A stretch of 64,000 nt of DNA from Micrococcus lacusdianchii. Its GTDB lineage: Bacteria; Actinomycetota; Actinomycetes; Actinomycetales; Micrococcaceae. Both the position numbers and the translations under genes were made by a program. Below are positions 45,833-55,178 of this stretch, piece after piece. Each line of letters begins with the position of its first letter. The first letter of the stretch is position 1. The stretch covers positions 51,504 to 115,503 of the forward strand of contig NZ_JAKNUW010000008.1 of the NCBI RefSeq assembly GCF_023155805.1, given 5' to 3'. A model generated the notes under the pieces. The model saw only the letters and a list, made by a program, of their open reading frames with translations, had not been told where the DNA came from and did no database searches.

Positions 45833-46570
45833 TCAGGCGACGCCGGTGCCCAGCAGGCTCCCGACGCCGAACGTGAGGGCCAGCGCCAGGGCGCCGCCCA
45901 CCACCACACGGACCATGGCACGCACGGCCGGCGCGTTCCCCAGGGAGGCCCCGAGGTAGCCCGTGATCGCGAGCGCGACCAGGGTCACGCCGAAGGTGAC
46001 GGGCACCCGCACCTCCACTGGGGCGAGCAGGATCGCCAGGAACGGCAGGAGCGCGCCCGCGAGGAACGCGGCGAAGGAGGCGCCGGCGGCCGCCCACGGG
46101 CTCACCACGTCCTCCTCGTCCATGCCGAGCTCCATGCGCAGGTGGGCCCCGAGCGCGTCCTTGGCCGTGAGCTCCCGGGCCACGGTCTCGGCCGTGGGGC
46201 GGGAGAGCCCCTCGGCCTGATAGAGCGCGGTGAGCTCCTCCAGCTCGCCCTCGGGGTCCTCCGCGAGCTCACCACGCTCCGTGGCGATCAGCGCCTTCTG
46301 CGAGTCGGAGGAGGAGGACACGGAGACGTACTCCCCCAGGGCCATGGACACGGCGCCGCCGACGACGGCGGCCGTGCCCGCGAGCAGGACGGGGGTCACG
46401 GCTGTGGTGGCGCCGGCCACGCCGACCACGGTGGCGGCGACGGAGACGATGCCGTCATTGGCCCCGAGCACGCCGGCGCGCAGCCAGTTCAGGCGGGCGT
46501 TGAGGCCGGAGGAGGAGTGAGGCTCGACAGGGTCGGACAGGGGGGCGGGGACCGGGGCTGAGGAGGACAT
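45833..46570 (-). CDS. VIT1/CCC1-family iron/manganese transporter
   Basis: A 245-residue membrane protein with five helices. GLNARLNWLRAGVLGANDGIVSVAATVVGVAGA and MALGEYVSVSSSSDSQKA are the VIT1 signatures, followed by a Glu-rich cytoplasmic loop (ERGELAEDPEGELEELTALY) and LRMELGMDEEDVVSPWAAAGASFAAFLAGALLP. Relatives move Fe2+ or Mn2+ out of the cytosol. Start ATG 46570 follows CAGGAT-N6, the leaderless pattern. Confidence 0.88.
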   Translation of the reverse strand: MSSSAPVPAPLSDPVEPHSSSGLNARLNWLRAGVLGANDGIVSVAATVVGVAGATTAVTPVLLAGTAAVVGGAVSMALGEYVSVSSSSDSQKALIATERGELAEDPEGELEELTALYQAEGLSRPTAETVARELTAKDALGAHLRMELGMDEEDVVSPWAAAGASFAAFLAGALLPFLAILLAPVEVRVPVTFGVTLVALAITGYLGASLGNAPAVRAMVRVVVGGALALALTFGVGSLLGTGVA

Positions 46571-46636
46571 GCGCTCATCCTGCGCCGCCCTCCGGGGGAC
46601 CCGCCACGAAGGTGAGGCGACCCTCAACCCCTCCTG

Positions 46637-46647
46637 ACGTTGAACAG
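46637..46647. promoter_or_regulatory. Degenerate second GntR-type site
   Basis: ACGTTGAACAG matches TTGTTGAACAA at 8 of 11 positions, 22 bp (two helical turns) centre to centre from the perfect site at 46659-46669. Confidence 0.35.
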
Positions 46648-46649
46648 TA

Positions 46650-46679
46650 TTGCCCTGATTGTTGAACAAGCGCTACTGT
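46650..46679 (+). promoter_or_regulatory. Candidate promoter of the NRAMP-DUF1445 transcript
   Basis: TTGCCC, 18-bp spacer, TACTGT; leader about 57 nt. The spacer carries the operator. Confidence 0.45.
46659..46669. promoter_or_regulatory. Palindromic operator of the NRAMP-DUF1445 transcript
   Basis: TTGTTGAACAA is a perfect odd palindrome, nearly the same as TTGTTCAACAA before pxpA (53881-53891). It lies in the spacer of the promoter TTGCCC (46650-46655)-N18-TACTGT (46674-46679), a repressor position. The GntR protein at 48927-49595 is the obvious candidate binder. Confidence 0.7.
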
Positions 46680-46742
46680 GCCCTGTGCGCCTCGTGACGC
46701 CCGTCACCTCGTACGGCGCCCCCGCCGGAAGGTGATCTCCCC

Positions 46743-48008
46743 ATGTCCCACGCTGACTCCGCGCAGCCGTCCTCGCCCCCCGCCGAGGGCCCCGGCCGCG
46801 ACGCCTCCTCCACGAGCCGCCGGACCGCCCTCCTCGGCGCCATGTTCCTCATGGCGACCTCCGCGATCGGCCCCGGCTTCATCACCCAGACCTCGACGTT
46901 CACGATCCAGCTGGGCGCCGCGTTCGCGCTCGCGATCCTGGTCTCGATCGTCATCGACATCGCCGTCCAGATGAACGTGTGGCGCGTGATCGGCGTCGCC
47001 GGCCTGCGCGCCCAGGAGCTGGCCAACCGCCTGGTGCCCGGCCTGGGCTGGCTGCTGGCGGGCCTCGTGTTCATCGGCGGCATGGTGTTCAACATCGGCA
47101 ACATCGCCGGTACGGGCCTGGGCCTGAACGCCATGCTCGGCGCCGACGCCCTGATCGGCGGCGCGGTCTCCGCGTTGATCGCCATCGCGATCTTCCTGTC
47201 CAAGCGGGCCGGCGCGGCCCTGGACCGCATCGTCGTGCTCCTCGGCGCCGTGATGATCGGCCTGATGGTCTACGTGGCGGTCGTCTCGAGGCCCCCGGTG
47301 GGCGACGCCCTCGTGCAGTCGGTCAACGTCGGCAACCTGGACTCGGCCATGTTCCTGGCTCTGGCCACCCTGGTGGGCGGCACCGTGGGCGGCTACATCA
47401 CCTACGCCGGCGCGCACCGCATGGTCGACTCCGGCGTGAAGGGCGTCGACGACGTCCAGCAGATCACCACCAGCTCCGTCGCCTCCATCCTGGTGACCGG
47501 CCTGATGCGCGCGCTGCTGTTCCTGGCGATCCTCGGCGTCGTCGCCTCCGGCGCGGACCTGGGCACCACCAACCAGGCCGCGAACGCCTTCCAGGCCGCC
47601 GCCGGCGAGGTCGGCCTGCGCATGTTCGGCGTGGTCTTCTGGGCCGCCGCGCTCACCTCGGTGATCGGCGCGTCCTACACCTCCGTCTCCTTCATCACGA
47701 CATCGACGACGTCTGCCCGCACCCGCAACATGCTCACCGTGGCGTTCATCGTGGTGTGCGCCGTGCTGTACCTGGTGCTGCGCCAGGCCCCGACCACCCT
47801 GCTGGTGTTCGCGGGCGCCTTCAACGCGCTGATCCTGCCCGTCGGCTTCGCCGTGCTGCTGATCGTGGCCGCCTTCCGCCGCGACCTGCTGGGCGGCTAC
47901 CGCTACCCCACGTGGCTGATCGTGGTGGGTGTGCTCGCGTGGCTGCTCTCCGTGTTCATCGCCGTCCGTGCGATCGGCCCGATGATCGCGCTCTTCACGG
48001 GCGCCTGA
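46743..48008 (+). CDS. NRAMP-family transporter of the lactam cluster (YcsG-like)
   Basis: A 421-residue protein with 11 hydrophobic segments. [29 protein letters not shown] is the first NRAMP helix pair, but the usual metal-binding DPGN is replaced by GPGF, so a divalent metal may not be the substrate. [19 protein letters not shown] is in the middle. Homologues (Bacillus YcsG) sit with DUF1445 and oxoprolinase genes and may carry a small organic acid or lactam. ATG at 46743 follows GGAAGGTGATCTCCCC. Two nt separate its stop from the DUF1445 gene. Confidence 0.8.
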   Translation: MSHADSAQPSSPPAEGPGRDASSTSRRTALLGAMFLMATSAIGPGFITQTSTFTIQLGAAFALAILVSIVIDIAVQMNVWRVIGVAGLRAQELANRLVPGLGWLLAGLVFIGGMVFNIGNIAGTGLGLNAMLGADALIGGAVSALIAIAIFLSKRAGAALDRIVVLLGAVMIGLMVYVAVVSRPPVGDALVQSVNVGNLDSAMFLALATLVGGTVGGYITYAGAHRMVDSGVKGVDDVQQITTSSVASILVTGLMRALLFLAILGVVASGADLGTTNQAANAFQAAAGEVGLRMFGVVFWAAALTSVIGASYTSVSFITTSTTSARTRNMLTVAFIVVCAVLYLVLRQAPTTLLVFAGAFNALILPVGFAVLLIVAAFRRDLLGGYRYPTWLIVVGVLAWLLSVFIAVRAIGPMIALFTGA

Positions 48009-48010
48009 GC

Positions 48011-48799
48011 ATGACCTCGCCCCTGACGGGGTCCACCGGCCCGGCCGAGGCGCGCGAGCGCTTCCGTGCCGGGCTGGTGCGTCCCACCGCCGGGATCGCC
48101 GACGGCTGCGCCCAGGCGAACCTGATGATCGTGCCTCAGGAGTCCGCGTTCGACGTCCTGCTCTTCGCCCAGCGCAACCCCAAGGCCCTGCCGCTGCTCG
48201 GGGTGCTGGAGGCCGGCCAGGTGTCCGGTCCGGCCCTGGCCGGGGACGTCCGCACGGACGCCCCGCAGTACGTGGTGTACCGGGACGGCGTGGAGGTCGA
48301 GCGGCCCACGGACGTGACCCACGTGTGGCGGGACGACCTGGTGACCTTCCTGATCGGCTGCTCGTTCACGTTCGAGTCGGCGCTCGTGGCCGAGGGCATC
48401 CGCATGGCCCACCAGGACGCCGGCGTGAACGTGCCGATGTACCGCACCACGCGGCGGTGCGAGCCGGCCGGGCGGCTCTCCGGGCCGCTCGTGGTGTCCA
48501 TGCGCCCGATCCCCGCGGACCGGGTGGCCGACGCCGTGCGGATCACCTCCCGCTACCCCGCCGTGCACGGGGCCCCGGTGCACGTGGGCGATCCGGCCGC
48601 CCTGGGCATCCAGGACCTGTCCGCGCCGGACTTCGGCGACGCCGTCGAGGTCCCCGACGGGCACCTGCCGGTGTTCTGGGCGTGCGGGGTGACCCCGCAG
48701 GCGGCGGTCATGGAGTCCCGGCCGCCGCTGGCGATCAGCCACGCCCCCGGCCACATGCTCATCACGGACCTGCCGGACCGGATGTTCCAGATCCCATGA
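48011..48799 (+). CDS. DUF1445 putative hydro-lyase (YcsI-like)
   Basis: A 262-residue protein matching DUF1445: [19 protein letters not shown] [56 protein letters not shown] and the late [35 protein letters not shown]. The family includes D-glutamate cyclase, which makes 5-oxo-D-proline, in mammals. That suits a cluster that handles 5-oxoproline. Ends 67 nt before a long inverted repeat. Confidence 0.85.
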   Translation: MTSPLTGSTGPAEARERFRAGLVRPTAGIADGCAQANLMIVPQESAFDVLLFAQRNPKALPLLGVLEAGQVSGPALAGDVRTDAPQYVVYRDGVEVERPTDVTHVWRDDLVTFLIGCSFTFESALVAEGIRMAHQDAGVNVPMYRTTRRCEPAGRLSGPLVVSMRPIPADRVADAVRITSRYPAVHGAPVHVGDPAALGIQDLSAPDFGDAVEVPDGHLPVFWACGVTPQAAVMESRPPLAISHAPGHMLITDLPDRMFQIP

Positions 48800-48866
48800 C
48801 CGGGGCCTCCCCCGGCTGGCCCTCACCCGGCTGGCCCGGTCGCCGGACGCCTCACGTCGTGCCCAC

Positions 48867-48922
48867 CCTGGGCGCAGTACTGCCACGTAGACGCAGGTCT
48901 AGGTGGCAGTAGTGCGCCCAGG
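48867..48922. repeat. Long inverted repeat between converging transcripts
   Basis: A 20-bp arm pair (48867-48886 and 48903-48922) with one mismatch, whose interior pairs further (48888-48892 with 48897-48901) around a GCAG loop. It lies 4 nt past the gntR stop, so it probably ends both transcripts. Its arms (ACTGCCAC, TAGAC) look unlike ordinary GC hairpins here, so it could also be a dispersed repeat. Confidence 0.7.
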
Positions 48923-48926
48923 CGGC

Positions 48927-49595
48927 TCAGGCCGGGGCGTCCGAGGCCTGCGCCGCGGCCGAGCCGTCCAGATGCTGGAGGACGAACGCCTCCGCCTCCT
49001 CCAGGTAGTCGCCGAACATGGCGCGCACGGCGGGCAGGTCCCCGGCCAGCAGCCGCTCCACGATCCACCGGTTGCGGTCCGCGAAGAGCGCATGCAGGCG
49101 GGTCTGCTCGTCCAGCGGGTGGAAGGCCAGGCGGGTGCGGGCCAGCACGGAGGACATCACGCGGGTCAGCTCCGGGGAGGCGGCCAGGTCCGTGATGCCC
49201 AGGTGGGTGAGGTGGTTGGCGTCGCCGAGGCGGCGCGGGGAAGGGGCGTCGTCGAGGATCTGGGCGGCCCGCTCGAGGCGGGCGACGGCGGCCGGTGTGA
49301 GCCAGCCCTGCTCCAGTGCGCCGAGCTGCAGGATCCGGCGCATCCGGTAGAGCCCGCGCACGGTGTCCGCGTCCGGGGCCGCGACGAACACGCCGCGGTG
49401 CGGGCGGCGGACCACCAGCCCCTCCCCGGCGAGCGCCGTGAACGCCTCGCGGAGACTGTTGCGGCTCACGCCGAGCTCAGCGGCCAGGGCCATCTCGCCG
49501 AGGCGCTCGCCGGGGACCAGCCCTGCCGAGGCGATCCGCCGCCGCAGCTCCTCCGCGGCCCGGGCGACCGCCGAGCCCTCCCCCGCCGCGCTCAC
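48927..49595 (-). CDS. GntR-family (FadR/FCD type) regulator of the lactam cluster
   Basis: A 222-residue regulator. The HTH is [54 protein letters not shown] (residues 18-71), followed by an all-helical FCD ligand domain with metal-type His ([31 protein letters not shown]). It is the last gene of pxpA-pxpBC-accC-gntR and starts with GTG 49595 overlapping the accC stop (GTGA). The FadR group binds short palindromes such as the TTGTT[G/C]AACAA sites of both transcripts, so autoregulation is expected. Confidence 0.88.
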   Translation of the reverse strand: MSAAGEGSAVARAAEELRRRIASAGLVPGERLGEMALAAELGVSRNSLREAFTALAGEGLVVRRPHRGVFVAAPDADTVRGLYRMRRILQLGALEQGWLTPAAVARLERAAQILDDAPSPRRLGDANHLTHLGITDLAASPELTRVMSSVLARTRLAFHPLDEQTRLHALFADRNRWIVERLLAGDLPAVRAMFGDYLEEAEAFVLQHLDGSAAAQASDAPA

Positions 49596-51364
49596 CGGAT
49601 CGTGCCGATGACCTGCCCACGGGTCACGGACGCGGGCGTCGGACCCACGGCGTGCTCCAGCCGACCCGCGCGCGCGGCCCGGATCGGGGTCTCCATCTTC
49701 ATCGCCTCCACGATCGCGATCGTGTCATCTTCAGCCACCTGCGCGCCATCGTCGGCCTTCCATGACGCCAGGGTGCCGGTCACGGGGGAGGCGACGGCGC
49801 CCTCCTCCTCGGCGGGGACGTCGGCCTCGGCCGGGCCGGACGCGGTGCCCGCTCCCCCGCCGCCCAGCAGGGCGGCGTGCAGGTCGGCGGGCAGGCCCAG
49901 GCGCACGGCACGGCCGTCCAGCTCCACCGTGAGGGTGGTGCGGCCGCCGGCGGGCACCGCGGCGCCCAGGTACGGGGAGGCGGCCAGGGGCGCGGCGAAC
50001 TCGGACTCGATCCACGTGGTGTAGACCCCGAGCGCCTCGGACGAGGTGAAGGCGTCCTCCTCGAGCACGGCACGGTGGAACGGCACCACGGTGGGCACGC
50101 CCTCGATCCGCAGCTCGGCCAGGGCGTCCCGCGCGCGGGCGATCGCCTGGGCGCGGTCCTCGCCGCGCACGATCAGCTTGGCCAGCAGGGAGTCGTACTC
50201 GCCGGGCACCACGGAGCCGGTGCGCACGCCGGTGTCCACCCGCACACCGGGGCCGGTGGGGGCCTCGAACGCCTCCACGGGGCCGGGCACGGGCAGGAAG
50301 CCGTGCGCCGGGTCCTCCGCGTTGAGGCGGAACTCGAGAGCGTGGCCGCGCGGGGTCGGGTCCTCGGGGATGCTGAGGGCCTCGCCCGCGGCGATCCGGA
50401 ACTGCTCTCGCACGAGGTCCACACCGAACACCTCCTCGGTGACGGGGTGCTCCACCTGGAGGCGGGTGTTGACCTCGAGGAAGGAGATCAGCCCGTCCGG
50501 GGCCACGAGGTACTCCACGGTGCCGGCGCCGGTGTAGCCGGCGGCGCGGCAGATCGCACGCGCGGAGGCGTGGATGCGCTCCCGCTGCTCGTCCGTGAGG
50601 AACGGTGCGGGCGCCTCCTCCACGAGCTTCTGATTGCGGCGCTGGAGCGAGCAGTCGCGGGTGCCCAGGACGGCCACGGTGCCATGCTCGTCCGCGAGCA
50701 CCTGCGCCTCCACGTGGCGCGGCCGGTCCAGGAACCGCTCCACGAAGCACTCGCCGCGGCCGAACGCGGCCACGGCCTCGCGGGTGGCGGCCTCGAAGGC
50801 GTCCTCCACGTCCGCCATCTCCCGGACCACCTTGATGCCGCGGCCGCCGCCGCCGAAGGCCGCCTTGATTGCGATCGGCAGGCCATGCTCCTCGGCGAAC
50901 GCCCGCGCGGACGCGGCGTCCGGGACGGGGCCGTCCGACCCCGGCACCAGCGGGGCGCCGGCCTCCTGGGCGATCGAGCGGGCGGTGATCTTGTCCCCCA
51001 GAGACCGGATGGCCTCCGGGGACGGCCCGATCCACGTGAGGCCGGCGTCGGTCACGGCCTGGGCGAAGTCCGCGTTCTCGGACAGGAACCCGTAGCCGGG
51101 ATGCACGGCGTCCGCGCCGGCGCGGCGGGCCACCTCGATCAGGGCGTCGATCCGCAGGTAGGTCTCCGCGGAGGACGCGCCGGGCAGGTGGTGGGCCTCG
51201 TCGGCCACGGCCACGTGCATCGCGTCCGCGTCCGGGTCGGAGTAGACCGCGATCGAGGCGATCCCGTGGTCGCGGCACGCGCGCGCCACGCGGACGGCGA
51301 TCTCGCCGCGGTTGGCGATCAGGACCCGGGTGACGGGGCGGGCGGCGGGGGTGGCGGTGCTCAT
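49592..51364 (-). CDS. Biotin carboxylase with C-terminal biotin carrier domain
   Basis: A 590-residue protein. Residues 1-450 are a biotin carboxylase: [48 protein letters not shown] (ATP grasp), and [25 protein letters not shown]. Residues about 515-590 are a BCCP domain with the biotinylation motif EAMKMET (Lys about 556). In this operon it accompanies an AHS1-AHS2 (PxpBC) protein, the same domain set as urea carboxylase, so it probably serves that enzyme and not acetyl-CoA carboxylase. The start and stop both overlap neighbours by 4 nt. Confidence 0.9.
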   Translation of the reverse strand: MSTATPAARPVTRVLIANRGEIAVRVARACRDHGIASIAVYSDPDADAMHVAVADEAHHLPGASSAETYLRIDALIEVARRAGADAVHPGYGFLSENADFAQAVTDAGLTWIGPSPEAIRSLGDKITARSIAQEAGAPLVPGSDGPVPDAASARAFAEEHGLPIAIKAAFGGGGRGIKVVREMADVEDAFEAATREAVAAFGRGECFVERFLDRPRHVEAQVLADEHGTVAVLGTRDCSLQRRNQKLVEEAPAPFLTDEQRERIHASARAICRAAGYTGAGTVEYLVAPDGLISFLEVNTRLQVEHPVTEEVFGVDLVREQFRIAAGEALSIPEDPTPRGHALEFRLNAEDPAHGFLPVPGPVEAFEAPTGPGVRVDTGVRTGSVVPGEYDSLLAKLIVRGEDRAQAIARARDALAELRIEGVPTVVPFHRAVLEEDAFTSSEALGVYTTWIESEFAAPLAASPYLGAAVPAGGRTTLTVELDGRAVRLGLPADLHAALLGGGGAGTASGPAEADVPAEEEGAVASPVTGTLASWKADDGAQVAEDDTIAIVEAMKMETPIRAARAGRLEHAVGPTPASVTRGQVIGTIR

Positions 51365-53049
51365 GCGGGGGACTCCTGGTCGGGGCGGGCGGCGGGAACG
51401 GGGTGCAGGACGAAGCGGACCTTCGCCCCCGGGGGCAGCTGAGCGGCCAGGCCCAGGTCCTCACGCGCGACGACGCCGATCACCGGGTAGCCGCCCGTCA
51501 CGGGGTGGTCGGCGAGGAACAGCACGGGCTCGCCGGAGGGCGGGACCTGCAGGGCGCCGCGCACGGCGCCCTCCGAGGCCAGCTCGCCGGACTGCACGCG
51601 CTCGAGCGGGGCGCCGCCGTCGGGGGCGGTCAGGCGCACGCCGATCCGGTCCGTCTGCTGGCTCACCTCCCAGTCCTGGGTGGACAGGCGCGCAAGCCCG
51701 GCGTCGCCGAACCAGTCGTCGCGGGGCCCGGGGACCACGCGCAGCACGGCGACGTCCCCGGCGGCCGGGGTGGGCCGCAGGGCGGGCTCGGGGTCGCCCA
51801 CCATCACGACGCCGGCGCCGCGGTCCTCGGCGGCCACGCGCCGGGGCAGCGCCTGGCCGGCGGTGAGCGGGCCGGGGCCGAGGCCCGAGAGCGTGTCCGC
51901 GGCGCGGCTGCCGAGGGTCTGGGGCAGGTCGATCCCGCCGCGCAGCGCCACGTAGGTGCGCAGCCCGGCGGCGGGCTCGTCCACGGTCAGGGTGTGCCCG
52001 TCCAGCAGCGCGAACGGGGCGCGGGCGGCCACGGGGTGCGCGGCGCCGTCGGGGGCCGTCACCGTGCCGGTGGCCTCGGCGCCGGCCAGGGCCAGGACCT
52101 GGTCCCCCCGCGCGGTGAGCGCGAGCCCGCCGAGGACGGTCTCGACGACGGCCTCGGCCGGTCCGTTGCCCACAAGGCGGTTGGCCTGGCGGGCGGCGTC
52201 GCGGTCGGCGGACCCGGAGGCCACCACGCCCAGGTCGCCCAGGCCGGAGCGGCCGAGGTCCTGCGGCAGGGACAGCAGGCCGGGGTCGGCGACCACGAGC
52301 CCGGGGGCGGCGGCGTCCGCGGTGGGCGCGGCGGCGTCGTGGGCGTCAGCGGCGGCCTCGGACTCGGCCGGGACCGACAGCGTGGCGGAGGCGCGCACGG
52401 GCACGTACCGGACGCGGTCCCCGGGAGCCAGCAGGGCCGGCTGCTCGCGGGACAGGTCCCACATCGGCTGGGCGGTGCGGCCCAGCAGCTGCCAGCCGCC
52501 GGGCGAGACGCGCGGGTACACCGCGGAGAACTCCCCGGCCACGGCCACGGCGCCGGCCGGCACCGCGGTGCGCGGGGAGTCGCGGCGGGACACGTCGAAC
52601 GGCGGGACGTCCGCGGTGCAGTACATGAACCCGGGGGCGAAGCCGCCGAACGCGGCGAACCACTCTGCCTCGGAGTGGGCGCGGATCACCCCGTCCACCC
52701 CGAGCCCGGTGAGCTCGCCGACGGCGGCGAGGTCCTCGCCGTCGTAGACCACCTCGACCTCCACGGTCCGGCCGGAGCCGGCGTCATGGGCGTCCGGCAC
52801 GAGGGTGCTGATGCGGGCGGCGGCGTGCTCGGCGGCGGCCTCCGAGGTGAAGGTCGCGAGCACGGTGCGCGCGGCGGCGATCAGCTGGCGCTGGCCGCGC
52901 TCGGGGCGGGCGGTCAGGTGCGCGTGGAGCCGCATGACGTCGGCGAGGTCCGGGCACTCCACGAGGAAGCCGCGGGTGCCGGTCCAGCGGATCGTGCGGG
53001 CGGGGGCGGGACCGCCTTCGGCGGACCGAGCCGGGGTCAGGGCGCTCAT
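51361..53049 (-). CDS. pxpBC: PxpB-PxpC fusion (AHS1-AHS2 allophanate hydrolase-like)
   Basis: A 562-residue fusion. Residues about 18-230 are PxpB/KipI/AHS1 ([66 protein letters not shown]). After an Ala/Asp linker, residues 250-555 are PxpC/KipA/AHS2 ([69 protein letters not shown]-like [39 protein letters not shown]). PxpABC is the bacterial 5-oxoprolinase; the same two domains form the carboxyltransferase of urea carboxylase. Separate genes in most bacteria are joined here. Confidence 0.9.
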   Translation of the reverse strand: MSALTPARSAEGGPAPARTIRWTGTRGFLVECPDLADVMRLHAHLTARPERGQRQLIAAARTVLATFTSEAAAEHAAARISTLVPDAHDAGSGRTVEVEVVYDGEDLAAVGELTGLGVDGVIRAHSEAEWFAAFGGFAPGFMYCTADVPPFDVSRRDSPRTAVPAGAVAVAGEFSAVYPRVSPGGWQLLGRTAQPMWDLSREQPALLAPGDRVRYVPVRASATLSVPAESEAAADAHDAAAPTADAAAPGLVVADPGLLSLPQDLGRSGLGDLGVVASGSADRDAARQANRLVGNGPAEAVVETVLGGLALTARGDQVLALAGAEATGTVTAPDGAAHPVAARAPFALLDGHTLTVDEPAAGLRTYVALRGGIDLPQTLGSRAADTLSGLGPGPLTAGQALPRRVAAEDRGAGVVMVGDPEPALRPTPAAGDVAVLRVVPGPRDDWFGDAGLARLSTQDWEVSQQTDRIGVRLTAPDGGAPLERVQSGELASEGAVRGALQVPPSGEPVLFLADHPVTGGYPVIGVVAREDLGLAAQLPPGAKVRFVLHPVPAARPDQESPA

Positions 53050-53813
53050 GCGAAGGGCGCGATCGTCACGCCGGCGTCCTCGAGGGCGCGACGCACGGCC
53101 GCGGCCATCGAGACCGCACCGGGGGTGTCCCCGTGCACGCAGATGCTCTCGGCGGCCACACGGACGTCCGAACCGTCCACCGCGGTGACCACGCCCTCCG
53201 TGGCCAGGCGGACCATGCGGGCGGCCACCTCATCCTCGTCGTGCAGGACGGCGCCCGGCTCGCGGCGGGACACCAGGGTGCCCTCGGGGGTGTAGCCGCG
53301 GTCCGCGAAGGCCTCGGCCACGCCGCGCAGGCCGGCCTCCTCCGCCTTCTCCAGGGCGATCGAGCCGGGGAGCAGCAGCACGGGCAGATCCGCGCCGAAC
53401 GCCGCGATGCCGTCGATCACGGCCTGGGCGTGCGCCTCGTGGTGGACGATCGTGTTGTAGAGCGCACCATGCGGCTTCACATAGCGGACGGTGGCGCCCG
53501 CCGCCCCCGCAAGCGCCTCGAGGGCCCCGATCTGGTAGAGGACGTCGTCGGCCAGCTCGGTGGGCGTGCAGTCCAGGAAGCGGCGGCCGAAGCCGGCGAG
53601 GTCGCGGTAGCCCACGTGCGCGCCGATCGTGACCCCGGCGGCGACCGCATCACGGCAGGTCTGGGCGATCCCCGAGGGATCGCCCGCGTGGAAGCCGCAC
53701 GCGACGTTGGCGGAGGAGACGGAGGGCATGATGGCGGCGTCGTCCCCCATCGTCCACGAGCCGAAGGACTCGCCGACGTCGGAGTTCAGGTCGATCTGCG
53801 GCGCGTGAGACAC
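53046..53813 (-). CDS. pxpA: LamB/YcsF-family 5-oxoprolinase subunit A
   Basis: A 255-residue protein with the family start [40 protein letters not shown], metal-type His/Asp/Glu, then [31 protein letters not shown] and the end [16 protein letters not shown]. PxpA works with PxpB and PxpC to hydrolyse 5-oxoproline to glutamate with ATP. It is the first of four genes coupled by 4-nt overlaps. The promoter TTGAAC-N17-CAAGAT on the minus strand overlaps the operator at 53878-53894. Confidence 0.93.
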   Translation of the reverse strand: MSHAPQIDLNSDVGESFGSWTMGDDAAIMPSVSSANVACGFHAGDPSGIAQTCRDAVAAGVTIGAHVGYRDLAGFGRRFLDCTPTELADDVLYQIGALEALAGAAGATVRYVKPHGALYNTIVHHEAHAQAVIDGIAAFGADLPVLLLPGSIALEKAEEAGLRGVAEAFADRGYTPEGTLVSRREPGAVLHDEDEVAARMVRLATEGVVTAVDGSDVRVAAESICVHGDTPGAVSMAAAVRRALEDAGVTIAPFA

Positions 53814-53877
53814 AGTGGAGTCCTCTCGGATCGGGCCCGGCTGAGGTGCCGGTCACACAATCTTGAGGCATGAGGGG

Positions 53878-53894
53878 GGATTGTTCAACAATCC
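53878..53894. promoter_or_regulatory. Palindromic operator of the pxpA operon
   Basis: GGATTGTTCAACAATCC, a perfect 17-bp palindrome, covers the likely -35 (TTGAAC on the minus strand) of pxpA, with CAAGAT 17 bp downstream. Its core equals the site before the NRAMP gene except the central base. Confidence 0.75.
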
Positions 53895-53930
53895 TCGGCG
53901 CGCCCTCCTGGCGCTCACCCGGCCCGCGCG

Positions 53931-53995
53931 GCAACGCGGGTTGAGTTATCGCGGGTGTCCGAGCCCCGGGCCCGCGATAACTCAACCCGCGTTGC
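53931..53995. repeat. Perfect 25-bp inverted repeat
   Basis: Arms 53931-53955 and 53971-53995 are perfect complements with a 15-nt loop. It begins 18 nt after the stop of the GST-like gene (minus) and lies upstream of the pxpA promoter, so it may be that gene's terminator. The arms contain GTTGAGTTATC, AT-richer than the surroundings. Confidence 0.75.
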
Positions 53996-54013
53996 GGGCC
54001 CGGCCGAGCGACG

Positions 54014-55165
54014 TCAGCGCAGCGGCGTGTGCTCCGGGTCCACGCGCTCGCCCTCGCGCACGGGCCCGGGTGCGGTACCGCCGCCCCACGGGTCCCCGCC
54101 GAACGCCTCACGCCCGTGCTCGCTCAGCCAGCTCGCCAGCTCCGGGCCGGCGGGCACGATGCCCGTCGGGTTGATGTCCTCGTGCACCACGTAGTAGTGC
54201 TCCTTGATCTGGGCGAAGTCGATCGTGTCGCCGAAGCCCGGGGTCTGAAACAGGTCGCGCGCGTAGCCCCACAGCGCCGGCATCTCGGTCAGCCTGTTCC
54301 GGTTGCACTTGAAGTGCCCGTGGTACACGGGGTCGAACCGCACCAGCGTGGTGAACAGCCGCACGTCGGCCTCGGTGATCCGCTCCCCCATCAGGAAGCG
54401 GCGCGTCGTCAGGCGCTCCTCGAGCCAGTCCATCGCGGCCCACAGCCGCTCGTACGCGGCGTCGTACGCCTCCTGCGAGCCCGCGAAGCCGCACCGGTAC
54501 ACGCCGTTGTTCACCTCGGTGAACACGCGCTCGATCACCTCGAACATCTCGTCCCGCTCCGGCCCGGCGTCGGGGATCAGCTGCGGGGCGCCGTCGCGGT
54601 GGAACGCGGTCCACTCCGTCGAGAGGTCGAGGGTGATCTGCGGGTAGTCGTTGGTCACGACGCCGCCCGTCGGCACGTCGACGATCGCCGGCACCGTGAT
54701 GCCCCGCGGGTAGTCGGGGAACCGCGTGAAGTAGTTCTCCTGGATCCGCTCGGTGCCGAGCACGGGGTCCTTCCCGCCCTCGTCGAGGTCGAAGGTCCAG
54801 GAGCGCTCGTCGTGGGTCGGTCCCGGGGTGCCCAGCGAGATCGCGTCCTCCAGGCCGAGCAGGCGCCGCACGATGATCGTCCGGTTCGCCCACGGGCACG
54901 CCCGCGCCGCCACGAGCCGGTAGCGGCCCGCCTCGACGGGCCACGCCTCGGCCCCCTCGGTGAGCCCGCCGCCCACGCGGCCGACCGTGGACGGCTCGGC
55001 CGCGGGCAGGGCCCGCACAGCCTCCGGGTCCGCCACGATCCGGTCCGCGATGTAGTTCGTGTCCCGCGTGAACTCCGCCCCGGACTGCACGTAGTTGCCC
55101 GTGAGTCCCTCGCGCGTGTCGATGGTGCCGCGGTCCGCGGCCTGGCCGGTCTGCTGGTTCTCCAT
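54014..55165 (-). CDS. Xi-class glutathione-transferase-like reductase (YqjG/ECM4 family)
   Basis: A 383-residue protein. The catalytic Cys is in AARACPWANRTIIVRRLLGL, the CPWA motif of glutathionyl-hydroquinone reductases. A cap follows (DPVLGTERIQENYFTRFPDYPRGITVPAIVD) and then the helical GST C-terminal domain with YERLWAAMDWLEERLTTRRFLMGERITEADVRLFTTLVRFDPVYHGHFKCN. Actinobacteria normally make mycothiol and not glutathione, so mycothiol may be the thiol partner. The N-terminal 60 residues are an extra. ATG 55165 follows TAGGCT-N7, a leaderless layout. Confidence 0.88.
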   Translation of the reverse strand: MENQQTGQAADRGTIDTREGLTGNYVQSGAEFTRDTNYIADRIVADPEAVRALPAAEPSTVGRVGGGLTEGAEAWPVEAGRYRLVAARACPWANRTIIVRRLLGLEDAISLGTPGPTHDERSWTFDLDEGGKDPVLGTERIQENYFTRFPDYPRGITVPAIVDVPTGGVVTNDYPQITLDLSTEWTAFHRDGAPQLIPDAGPERDEMFEVIERVFTEVNNGVYRCGFAGSQEAYDAAYERLWAAMDWLEERLTTRRFLMGERITEADVRLFTTLVRFDPVYHGHFKCNRNRLTEMPALWGYARDLFQTPGFGDTIDFAQIKEHYYVVHEDINPTGIVPAGPELASWLSEHGREAFGGDPWGGGTAPGPVREGERVDPEHTPLR

Positions 55166-55178
55166 ACACTCGAGCCTA
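55165..55178. promoter_or_regulatory. Face-to-face -10 boxes of two leaderless divergent genes
   Basis: On the plus strand TACACT (55165-55170) ends 7 nt before the ATG at 55178. On the minus strand TAGGCT (55178-55173) ends 7 nt before the ATG at 55165. Each box overlaps the other gene's start codon. Only 12 bp lie between the coding regions, so both transcripts must be leaderless or start inside the other gene. Confidence 0.55.
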
